64,000 nt of DNA from Closterium sp. NIES-65 (taxonomy: Eukaryota > Streptophyta > Zygnematophyceae > Desmidiales > Closteriaceae). Below the pieces are notes generated by a model. That model was not told the DNA's origin. It saw only the letters and a program-made list of their open reading frames with translations, and ran no database searches. The position numbers and the translations under genes are program-made. Where the stretch lies: NCBI GenBank assembly GCA_948144175.1, contig CANXME010002068.1, positions 2,356,001 through 2,420,000 of the forward strand, written 5' to 3'. Positions 30,934-40,011 of the stretch are shown one piece after another. Within the stretch, counting starts at the first letter, position 1. Each line of letters opens with the position of its first letter.

Positions 30934-32242
30934 ACCCTACGGGGCAGGACCCTGAGGGGGGAGGCGGTCTACCGGGGGAGGACCTGGCGCAAGGAAGAGC
31001 GGCGGCGGGGGGAGGGGCGTAGTGCGGTAGGGGAAGAGACGGTAGTAAGGCACCGACTCGTCAAAGGTGAAGTCTTGGGAGGACAGAACACGGCGCGAGG
31101 TGGGGTGGTAAAACTACCACCCAACCGCGTCAGGGGGGAAGCCAAGGAAGACGCAGGGAACAGCACGGGAGGACAGCTTGTCCGCAGACAAGTCGCGGAC
31201 AAACGCCCGAGATCCCCAGACCCGAAACGCAGACGCATCGCCAACCTTCCCCGTCCACCGCAAGGTATCTGGCAAAGAGACCCGGGGCTGAAGGTTGAGC
31301 TGATGCGCCGCGTACTAAATCGCAAACGGCCACAGAAAATGGTGAGTAGCCGCATGCATCATGGACGTACGAGCGACGTCCATGACCGTGCCAATGCGGC
31401 GCTCAGCAATCCCATTTTGCTATGGAGAGGCCGGAAGCGTGAAGGTCTGGCGGATGCCCTGTGCACGACAGAAGGCTCCCAGACGGGCAGAGGAAAACTC
31501 CCCGCCTCTGTCTGAGTGCAGACGCAGAACAGGAAAGTCCGGGCCGAAACTCTCCCTGGGCTGGAGACAAGCTGCGCGGATCCAGTCGATCAACACCTCA
31601 GTGACGTCACCCTTGCTGCGCAAGGGGAAGACTGTGGTGTAACGCGAGTAGTCGTCAACCACCAGCAGGAAGTACCGCTCATGCCCCTGCCCACGGACGC
31701 GGGCGGGACCCACTGGTCCATGTGGAGGGTCTGTAGCGGAGCCTCTCTCGGAGGAAACTCGGAGGAGTGAGGGGCGGCGCGATGTCGCCCCTCGACGCAG
31801 GGGACGCACGTAGGGCCAGGCCCAGGAGGTAGGGGAGGGAGAGACCGAGGGAGACCAGAGACAAGGACATGGGAGGCCATGCCTCGGAGACGAGGCACGG
31901 AGGGGTGACCAAGGAGGTGGTGCCAGAGGAGAGTCTGGTGGGACAGTAGACGACACGAGCAGGGAGCAGACTCAGGACCAGACCTGGACGCTGCAGCAAA
32001 CACCTGACTTGACGCAGCTAGCTGGGCAGACTCAGCAGCTGGAGGAGACTCAGTAGTAAGGGTGTACAGGCTCGACCCACTCGCGGACGGCGCTGAGGCT
32101 GCACCTGGCCACTACAAGTAGCTGCCGAACCACTCACTCCAGGACGAATCCCACTACGCCCACCCCGACAACCCCAACTAGCATACCAATCATGAAGCTT
32201 TTGGGGGGTGAGGGACTCACGCGGGCGAGGCTGGAGCTGCAT
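30934..32242 (-). pseudogene. Integrase and remnant Gag of element G
   Basis: CSCRLLSHQTLLWHH, CVPCVEGRHR, RYFLLVVDDYSRYTT, RLHSDRGGEFSS and the GDASAFRVWG region are recognisable. At 32018-32242 a Gag piece (LTPQKLHDWYA) is joined directly to sequence just before the HHCC region, so more than 1 kb of Gag and protease has been deleted. Confidence 0.78.
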
Positions 32243-32399
32243 CTGGCCACGCCGGGAGCAGTAGTAGCAGTAGAAAGAGCAGCAGCAGTAAGAGCAGCAG
32301 TAACAGCAGTACGGGCAGGGCAGTGCTCACCAGTGGCGAGAAGGGCATGCGTACGACGGCGGCAACGGCGATGCCGCTACCACTGTAGAGCGAGAGCTC

Positions 32400-32935
32400 C
32401 GCGGCAGCTGCAATGGCGGCTGCTCCAGGGGCGGCTGCTGCAGTGGCGGCTGCTCCAGGGGCGGCTGCTGCAGTGGCGGCTGCTCCAGGGGCGAGTGCTG
32501 CAGTGGCGGCTGCTCCAGGGGCGGCTGCTGCAGTGGCGGCTGCTCTAGGGGCGGCTGCAGCAGTGGCGGCTTCTCCAGGGGCGACTGCTGCAGTGGCAGC
32601 TGCTCAAGGGGCGGCTTCTGCAGTGGCGGCTGCTCCAAGGGCGACTGCTGCAGTGGCGGCTGCTCCAGGGGTGGCTACTGCAGTGGCGGCTGCTCCAGGG
32701 GCGGCTACTGCAGTGGCGGCTGCTATAGTGGCCGCTGCTCGAGGGGCGGCTGCTGCAGTGGCGGCTGCTCCAGGGGCAGCTGCTACAATGGCGGCTACTG
32801 CAGCGGCGGCTGCTCCACGGGCGGCTGCTGCAGTGGCGGCTGCTCTAGGGGCGGCTGCTGCAGTGGCGGCTGCTGCAGTGGCGGCTGCTCCAGGGGCGGC
32901 TGCTTCTGCTGGGCGGCTCGGCGGCTCGGGTGCCT
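32400..32935 (-). repeat. 30-bp minisatellite in leader of element G
   Basis: About 17 units of GGCGGCTGCTCCAGGGGCGG followed by CTGCTGCAGT. The plus strand has an open alanine-rich frame, an artefact of a repeat length divisible by three. Confidence 0.9.
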
Positions 32936-32939
32936 GCTA

Positions 32940-33798
32940 GGGGTGGCGACGGGGCCGGGTAGGGGCGGCGACGGGGCCGCTAGGGGCGGCGACGGGGCCG
33001 CCTAGGGAGGGGAGTGGCGACGTGGCCGCTAGGGGCGGCGATGTGGCCGCTTTGGGGCGGCGACGGGGCCGCGTAGGGAGGGGAGCGGCGACGGGGCCGC
33101 TAGGAGCGGCGACGGGGCCGTGTAGGGGCGGCGGCAAGGCCGCGTAGGGGCGGCAACGGGGCCGCGCAGGAATGTCAGCGGCGACGGGGCCGCTAGGGGC
33201 GGCGACAGTGCCGCTAGGGGCGGTGACGGGGCCGCGTAGGGGCGGCGACAGGGCCGCGTAGGGGCGGGGACGGGGCCGCGTAGGGAGGTGAGCGGCTACG
33301 GGGCCGCTAGGGGCGGCGACGGGGCCGCGTAGGGGCGGCGACGGGGCCGCGTAGGGGCGGCAACGGGGCGGCGTAGGGAGATTAGTGGCGACGGGACCGC
33401 TAGGGGCGGCGACGGGGCCACGTAGGAGCGGCTACGTAGCCGCGTAGGGAGGGGAGCGGCTACGGGGCCGCTAGGGGCGGCGACGGGGCCGTGCAGGGGC
33501 GGCTACGGGGCCGCTAGGGGCGGCTACGGGGCCGCGTAGGTGTGGCAACGGGGCCGCGTAGGGGCGGCTACGGGGCCGCTAGGGGCGGCTACGGGGCCGC
33601 GTAGGGGCGGCAACGGGGCCGCGTAGGTAGGGAGGCGGCAACGGGGCCGCTAGGGGCGGCGACAGGGCCGCTAGGGGCGGCGACGGGGCCGCGTAGGGGC
33701 GGTGACGGGACCGCTAGGGGCCGCGAGGGGCCTGGAAGGGCGGCTACGGGGCCGCTGAGGGTGGCGCGAGGGGCCTTGAGAGGGGCCTCTAAGAGAGG
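32940..33798 (-). repeat. About 20-bp GC minisatellite in leader of element G
   Basis: Units around GGCGACGGGGCCGCGTAGGG and GGCTACGGGGCCGCTAGGGG over some 850 bp. No other content seen. Confidence 0.88.
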
Positions 33799-34042
33799 TG
33801 TCCGAATTTATATGTAACTGCTTGTAGCTGTAGTTTAGTGTAGTTATTATAAACTGTTGGTGGTGCACCTTCTTTGCATGCTCTGTTTACTATTTGTACC
33901 CTAGTGCTATAGTGAACACACACCTTTCCAATTCTCTCGACACTCTCACCTTGGCACAAACTCCTCGTCTTCCTCTTGGCCTAGGCTACTAAGCCTAGGC
34001 CCGCCTTAAATCTCAACTACCACTCATGCTCGTATTCTAACA
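33799..34042 (+). repeat. Solo LTR of the 240-bp family (TSD AGAGG)
   Basis: 244 bp, TGTCCGAATTTATATG...GTATTCTAACA, with a perfect target duplication AGAGG (33794-33798 and 34043-34047). Similar to TRIM1's LTR and to 38189-38430. Confidence 0.92.
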
Positions 34043-34122
34043 AGAGGTCGACAGAAGGGCAGCTCACAAGGCGCGCCTCGAGCAGGACCGACTGTCGCTC
34101 CGGTCAGAAAAAAAGTTTCAGT

Positions 34123-34168
34123 GGTGGGCCCAAGGAAGCGTTCCCACTAGGGAACCTGCTCTATACCA
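34123..34168 (-). promoter_or_regulatory. PBS, leader hairpin and box of element G
   Basis: Minus strand: TGGTATAGAGC (34158-34168), stem GTTCCC/GGGAAC with a four-base loop (34140-34155), GGGCCCACC (34123-34131). Confidence 0.75.
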
Positions 34169-34294
34169 TGTTAAGAAATGAGGAATGAATGAACTAGCAA
34201 GCAGGTGGGTACAAGTAGGAAAACCTAGAAGTGTTGTACTCCATATTGTCTACCCCACTAAAGCCTACACTGACTATAGCATATGAGTTTGACA
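34169..34294 (-). repeat. 5' LTR of element G
   Basis: 126 bp; the plus strand reads TGTTAAGAAATG...GAGTTTGACA, next to the PBS. It interrupts hairpin repeat copy 2. Confidence 0.87.
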
Positions 34295-34711
34295 GATTCT
34301 CCATTCTACAGCAAGTCCACTTTTGTTTTTACTTTGTTTGACTCTCTCGAGGGTGGGCGATTCGTTCAGAAAAAAACGGAACGACGTGAAGATGATTGAC
34401 AGGCTCTCGATAACAACTGTGAGTGTGCGATGCTAGCGAGCGACTTCGTACGAATGGCTCGTATGCTAACGCAGGGCGAGCTCGACACATTCCTCTGCGA
34501 AGTGACGTCTCCTTGACACTGTGCGCCGGCGGAAAATTGCCTCGCGTGATTCTTATTCAGGACGCTGTAACGTATCGATTCGATTGAAATTGCAATGCTG
34601 TGTTGCACACTTTGATGCGCTTCTAAATCTTGCTCAATTAGAAGCACACACCCCTAAAAAACACCCTTTTATTGTAAGTGCACCTGCGCTTGTATCCGGG
34701 GTATTACGGTA
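34295..34711 (+). repeat. Hairpin repeat HR, copy 2 (right part)
   Basis: Close match to 24839-25190, then its own right end with the terminal motif GGGGTATTACGGTA (34698-34711), matching the right end of copy 3. The left part is missing because element G is inserted here. Confidence 0.8.
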
Positions 34712-35122
34712 ATTGCTCTTCGCTTTCATTGTATTCTCATTCTTTAATCACCTTTCCTTTATAGAAGTCTTAGCGCACTCTGATAGTCAAGTGGTGTGAT
34801 GTGTTATCTATTACCAACAGTTACAGCGAACGACACTTCTGGAAGATCAAACCTCTTAACAAAAATCATGCCACGTGGCTTCTAGATGAGTCCTTTCGTC
34901 CACATTGGGAGCCATGTCAGCGCGAGCTGGTGCCCTCCCCATCACCCGCCCGCCACCTCTCCCCATTTTCCCGCCTCAACATTGCCCATCACTCGCATTC
35001 CATTTCATTTCATGCGCGCTTGGGCTTTACGGCACCTGACCATCCAGTGCTTGCTCAAGTAAACCCCCATAGCTTCACGCTGCTCTCTCTCAACCGCGCT
35101 TCACCTACCGTGCCTGCCACAC
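34712..35122 (+). other. Upstream region of CPN20
   Basis: Single-copy-looking sequence without transposon motifs. It should hold the promoter and 5' UTR. I see no convincing TATA box; a perfect G-box palindrome is listed separately. Confidence 0.6.
34870..34879 (+). promoter_or_regulatory. G-box palindrome upstream of CPN20
   Basis: GCCACGTGGC, a perfect 10-bp palindrome with the CACGTG core, about 245 bp before the ATG. Such sites bind bZIP/bHLH factors of light-regulated plant genes; function here is inferred. Confidence 0.45.
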
Positions 35123-37554
35123 ATGGCTGCATCCGTCTCCATGCTTGCCGCTAGGCCATGCGCCAGCCTTTCCCTGCCTTCAGATTGCGTGTCGGCGCCG
35201 GTTCGAGCGGCGGATTTCGCCAGCTTCAGCGGGCTTAAGGCCGTGCAGCCCGTCGCCGCCGTCGCACAATCCGTCGCACACCGCCCGTCGCCTTCGGGTC
35301 GCAGCGCAGTCGTTGTGCGCGCGGGAGTTGCCGTTCCACCTTCGGTATGTGGTTGCTCTCCGCTTTGCCCGGCGATTCTTTTCCTCGTCCTCTCGCCGTC
35401 CACTCGAGTCCCGACTCTGCGTCCGATGATCCGTCTCTACAGCATTATCGTGAACCCATTTTTTGCTATCGTATTACTCCTTCCTCCTTCCCCCGTTCGC
35501 TTCCCTTCCCCGGCCCCTTTCACAACCACCCATCCCCCATCCCCCACCCCCCCCACATCCCTCTTTCGCCCCTCTTTCCCCCCATCCTTCTGGCTCCTTG
35601 TCACCCATCTCTTCGAAACCGTGCTCCGCTCGTCCGCGCATGCTGCGGCGCGCGGCAGATCTCGTCGCTGGCGCCGGTAGGCGACCGCGTGTTGGTGCGC
35701 CTGGAGCAGGTGGAGGAGCGCACGGCTGGCGGGCTGCTGCTGCCGTCGTCGTCGCAGAGCAAGCCGCAGGGCGGCAAGGTCGTAGCAGTGGGCGACGGGC
35801 GAACCATCGGCGACAAAACTGTTCCCGTTGGTCTTGAGGTGCGAATGCAGGCGCTCTTTATTGCCTTACCCTGCCCCTTTTCGCAGAACGTGAAAATGTG
35901 CGGCGAAGTGGCGTGTGTGCATGCGCGCTGCTGCTGCTCCTCGGGCACTTTGTACCCCCCTGCCGCGTCCTGCACTGCCCGTTTCCCCGATCTGTACCTT
36001 CGCATTTCCACCATGCGCGTATAACGGAGCGAATGGTGTTTCATACGCCAGGTCCGCGTGCGCTGTAGAAATCACGCGCTCATTAGCTGGGAGCGCCCCG
36101 TGTGAGGTACTTCACATGACCCACTCATCCGTGTCTCAACCGCCCGTGCGTGGTGGCAGGCGGGCGCGCGCGTGGTGTACAGCAAGTACGCGGGCACGGA
36201 GGTGGACTACGAGGGCGCGCCGCACGTGCTGCTGCGCGAGGACGACGTGGTTGGCACGCTCGACGGCGACGACGTCGCGCAGCTCAAGCCGCTCGCCGAC
36301 CGCGTGCTCATCAAGGTGCGCCCGCGTGCTCATCAAGGTGCGCCCGCGTGCTCATCAAGGTGCGCCCGCGTGCTCATCAAGGTGCGCCCGCGTGCTCATC
36401 AAGGTGCGCGCCGAGGTGTCTCGCACGGGCTGGCCGAGGTCGCCTCGCTAGGGGCTGGTACGGGCTCACACGGGTGGTGACGAGTGGCCTGACTTTGCGG
36501 GCTTTGGGCAGGTTGATGTGCGGAGACAGGTGGTTGTAAGTGGCGGGGTGTGGTCTGATGTGAAGCGGGGATGGGCTGAGAGATAAAAAAGACCAAAGGA
36601 AGCGGGGTTGAAGGATAGACTAATCCTTCCGTTCCATCCGTGATCCCCTCCCCCCCCTGCTCTCCCCGGTTTGCTGGCGCGCAGGTGCAAGAGGCGGAGC
36701 AGGTGACGGCGGGCGGGGTGCTGCTGACGGAGAGCGCCAAGGAGAAGCCCGTCATCGGCACGGTGAGTGCGCCCTGCAGAGAACTCTTTGCAAGGCAAAA
36801 GAAAGACGAGGCATGAAAGCGGGTGAAGAAGAAAAATTGGGATGTAGGTGTTGACACGCTGGGGTGGCTGAGGGCTTTGCTCACTGGTGGGGACACTCTG
36901 GACAACCCCACACATACGCCTGCTGCTGGCAGGCCCCTCACTGATGTTGCTTGTGCGTTGACGTGATAGTGGCCAGGGGGGGAAGGGGAGGTAAGGGGAG
37001 AGGGAGAGGAGTGGGGGTTGGGTGTGAGTGTTTGGGCTGCTTGTGATGCACGTGGGAATAAGCCGGGGGGATGGAATTGTGACGAGTATGTGTGAATTTT
37101 GTGGGCCTGGGCATGCAGTGCGCGTGTGTGTGGTGCATTCCATGACCGGGGCAGCAGCTGAATGTGGCGCCTGCACTTGTGCTGCAGCTGCTCTGTAGAC
37201 TCGAGAGGGTTGTTGCAAAATGGTTTAAGGATGCGAGTCAATGGAAGGGCAGTACAAATGTGGGGAGCGGACGAGATACATGGACTGCTGACAATCCCTG
37301 TTGTCACCCAATGATTCTCAACGGCACCCAGCGTGCGCTTTTCTTCCCCGTGGTGTGCCTTGGTTTGTGCCACACACCAGGTGGTGGCAGTGGGGCCAGG
37401 GGCGGTGAAGGAGGACGGGTCGAGGCGGGCGGTGGAGGTGGCGGTGGGTAGCACGGTGCTGTACAGCAAGTATGCAGCCAGCGAGTTCAAGGCCAAGGAC
37501 GGCTCTCCGCACGTCGTGCTCAGGGAGGCTGATGTCATGGCCGTGCTCTCATAG
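35123..37554 (+). CDS. CPN20: Plastid 20-kDa double-domain co-chaperonin
   Basis: Five exons: 35123-35344, 35659-35838, 36160-36315, 36685-36762, 37381-37554; all introns are GT-AG and phase 0; product 269 aa. Exon 1 (residues 1-74) is rich in Ala, Ser, Val and Arg and acts as a plausible stroma-targeting peptide. Two GroES-like domains follow: LAPVGDRVLVRLEQ with mobile loop GGLLLP (98-103), VVYSKYAGTEV; then LKPLADRVLIK, GGVLLT (196-201), GSTVLYSKYA and the C-terminus VMAVLS. The family caps the chloroplast Cpn60 chamber during protein folding. The length is close to plant CPN20 precursors. The donor of intron 3 lies in a 22-bp tandem repeat. It is the only host gene seen. Confidence 0.96.
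36301..36410 (+). repeat. 22-bp x5 tandem repeat across the exon 3 splice donor
   Basis: Units start at 36301, 36323, 36345, 36367 and 36389. Each holds the exon end ATCAAG and the donor GTGCGC, giving five candidate splice sites at 36315/36316 and every 22 bases after. Only the first and fourth keep the reading frame of exon 4. Confidence 0.95.
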
Positions 37555-37779
37555 CCATGTGCTGTCGTATTCTACTAGCTGACTACCACTGCATCTTTTC
37601 CAATGAATGGCACCGAAGTCTTACTAGTACTTGCAGCAAATATGTAAGCATGCATTTTTTAGGTGTGAGCAATGTTCAATATCAGATATTGTAGTACGTA
37701 CACACCACATTTTGTTGATATGATAATTTTAAGCACATAGAGTGCTACGTATCTCGAAAGCGAAGCTGCTTGTAACGCA
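37555..37779 (+). other. 3' flank of CPN20
   Basis: AT-richer sequence that should hold the 3' UTR and polyadenylation site. No other gene seen. A minus-strand LTR starts at 37780. Confidence 0.6.
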
Positions 37780-37861
37780 TGTCGAGAAAGAGAGTACATA
37801 CATCAGTTGTACAAGTACTAACCCTAATTGATTGTATGGGCTATCTTACCCCACTACAGCC
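37780..37861 (-). repeat. 3' LTR of a minus-strand copia, left part
   Basis: The plus strand reads TGTCGAGAAAG... with TACCCCACTACAGCC, the usual LTR core. It is interrupted by element H after CAGCC and resumes at 45115. Confidence 0.7.
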
Positions 37862-38003
37862 TGTCAAAACATATGCATGTTATTATCTAGGCTATATTGG
37901 GGCTAGTGTTAGGGGGTACACAAATTATCTCGACCCTTTAGTTTTGTACCCCAACCTTGACCTACGGTAATCACACACCTTTTTCTTGCCTAAGTTTCTG
38001 AGA
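37862..38003 (+). repeat. 5' LTR of element H
   Basis: 142 bp, TGTCAAAACATATG...GTTTCTGAGA. The end is GA rather than CA; the PBS starts at the next base. Confidence 0.85.
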
Positions 38004-38050
38004 TGGTATCTAGAGCAGTAGGTCTTTAGGACCTAAGATTAGGGCCCACC
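38004..38050 (+). promoter_or_regulatory. PBS, leader hairpin and box of element H
   Basis: TGGTATCTAGAGC (38004-38016), stem TAGGTC/GACCTA (38019-38035), GGGCCCACC (38042-38050). Confidence 0.75.
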
Positions 38051-38188
38051 GATTACCGTGTTACCTTACCTGCCTGCCTGCCTTGCCTACTGCTCGCTCT
38101 CACCTCGACTGCACGCGCGCGCACCTTTTTTTTTTTTTCGCGCGCGTCAGTTAAGCAGCCTGCGCAGCCCGTTTTTGGCCCCGCGCGC

Positions 38189-38430
38189 TGTCAGAATTTA
38201 TATGTAACTGCATGTAGCTGTAGTTTAGTGTAGTTATTATAAACGGTTGGTGGTGCACCTTCTTTGCATGCTCTGTTTACTATATGTACCCTAGCACTAT
38301 TGTGAACATTCACCACCTTTTCAAATCTCTCGACACTTTTTCCTTCAACCCCTTCAACTCGAACTCGATCACTAAACCTTCTCCTAAGCTACTATGGCTC
38401 CTCAGCCAAACTCACGTTAGTATTTTGACA
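38189..38430 (+). repeat. Solo LTR of the 240-bp family (TSD CGCGC)
   Basis: 242 bp, TGTCAGAATTTATATG...TATTTTGACA, in the leader of H, with a perfect duplication CGCGC (38184-38188 and 38431-38435). Confidence 0.92.
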
Positions 38431-38435
38431 CGCGC

Positions 38436-39073
38436 CACGTCAGCCGCCCGCGCAGCCTGCTGCCAGGGCTCTCGTTATCAGACCAAATTGGTCTGATGGT
38501 CTGATTTTCAGACGTAGATTTTCGCTTCCATCTGATCTCTAAGATGATGCTTTTTATTTCGTCTGATCCGTAAGATGACTGATTTTAGTTCATCTGATAT
38601 TTCAGAGCAAGCTCTATAGTTTGAATTTTCAGAGAACGAGTTGTTTTTCGTCTGATACCGATCCCCCTCCCCCCAACCCTCCCTTTCCCCCCCGATCTCT
38701 CGCTACTCTACCAGCTCAGCCCCCCCTTCTATGCCCTCGCTCCTCTTCCAGGCCTAGTCCTGTCCAACCCTTCTCCCCCTTTCCCCAACCTGAGGTCTCT
38801 CCAGGTCTCGCTCCTAGCCTAGCCCGCTTTCGTGCCCCTCGTAATGTCTCGCAGCCCAGCCCCCCCTTCCCTACGCGTCCCTCCACCTCCACCCACCCTG
38901 ATCCCTCGCGTCGCAGCCCCTCATTGTCATGTGCGTGCCCCTCAATAGCCACACAGCTGTCTGTCAGCTAGCGAGCTGTGAGCACCGCGCCAGGGGCGCG
39001 TTCATTAACAAAACAAGCGTGATTATGTTAGACAAGTGTGTTAGCTAAATCAGACTGTGCAAATTGAATCGTA
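38436..39073 (+). other. Leader remnant and foreign-looking stretch in place of Gag N-terminus
   Basis: After CAGCCTGCTG, from about 38460, the sequence turns AT-richer with repeated TCTGAT motifs and a TCAGACC/GGTCTGA palindrome (near 38482-38500), then C-rich text, and joins Gag at about codon 88 (near 39074). It does not resemble other leaders. Origin unknown. Confidence 0.55.
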
Positions 39074-40011
39074 TGAAGACACCCAAGGCACTGTACGACG
39101 CTGTAGTTGCCCGCTATTCTTCCCCGGCCACTGCAGCCCTCGGTCGACTTATGCTACCCTACCTGTTCCCTGACCTGGCCTCGTTTACCACCGCTGAGGA
39201 CTTCATCTCTCACCTACGCGCTAGTGACACTCGCCTTCGTGCCGCCCTTCTAGCCGAGTTCCTCGCAGAGAACCACCCCCCGATGTACTTTACTCTCTAC
39301 TTCCTCATCACCCGCCTCCCTGACACTCTTCGCTCAGTCAGGGACCACTTCCTCACCCTTGACCCCCATTCTCTCACTGTTGACGACCTCGAGAAGCACC
39401 TCCTAGCAGCCGAGAAGAACATTCTAGCTGTAGGTGCTGCTCGTGGTACTCCCCGCACTCCCCTATTTGAGGGGTGCTCCCCCTCCCCTCTTACCCCCTC
39501 CTACGCCTCTGCAGCTGCTGCTGTCGACCTCCTTGGTGCTGAGAAGGTCGCAGCTGCTTCCGCTCCGAGTGGGAAGGGCAGTGGCTTCAGGGGAGGCAAG
39601 GGTGGCAGGGGTGGCGGACGTAGCGGTGGAGGGGGCGCTAGCGGAGGCGGCGGGGGCGGTGGAGGTAGTGGCGGTGGTCGTGGGGGTGGAGGTAGTGGTG
39701 GGGGCGGTGGTGGTGCTGGGAGCAGTGGCGGTGGCGGCGGCGGTGGTGGCGAAGGGGGGAGTGGTGGTGGCGGCGGTGGTGGGGGCTTGGGTGAGGCCGG
39801 TGGTGGCCAGGGACAGCAACAGCAGCAGCCGCAGCAGCATCAGCGCCAGACCCCCACTTCCCAGCAGCTTCATGACTGGTATGCGAGGCGTGGGGCGTCT
39901 GGGGGTCCTGGTCGCTGCCCCTATATCATTCGCGCAGGTCCCCGCGCTGGTTGCCAGTGCACCGGCTTTCACACCGAGTACCGCTGCTTCGCTTGGCTTA
40001 GCGACGCCTGA
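39074..40011 (+). pseudogene. Gag of element H, N-terminus missing
   Basis: Frame reads KTPKALYDAVVARYSSPATA and LTRLPDTL-type text through the poly-glycine segment (39585-39800), glutamine-rich stretch and finger C-x13-C-x3-H-x4-C (39915-39986). It ends at TGA 40009-40011, where relatives have TGG, so this is a nonsense mutation. The first 88 or so residues found in E, F and I are absent. Confidence 0.87.

Larger units (their letters stand above)
28830..34294 (-). mobile_element. Ty1/copia element G, 3'-truncated
   Basis: Minus strand. The 5' LTR, PBS, a very long repeat-rich leader, a Gag with a large internal deletion, integrase, linker and RT up to the LGLQI region at 28830, where it meets F. 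A solo LTR (33799-34042) lies in its leader. Its RNase H and 3' LTR are gone. Confidence 0.88.

Noticed and set aside
32413-32940. Alanine-rich plus-strand frame of 175 codons
   Set aside because: Repeat length of 30 bp keeps any open frame open; antisense to the leader of G.
32400-33798. CRISPR-like array
   Set aside because: Direct tandem minisatellite with no unique spacers, in a eukaryotic retrotransposon.
36399-37538. 379-codon minus-strand frame opposite CPN20
   Set aside because: Covers both introns and exons of a well-supported gene on the other strand and resembles no family.
38621-38971. Pro/Ser-rich 116-codon frame
   Set aside because: C-rich low-complexity sequence in the leader of H; no domain or start context.
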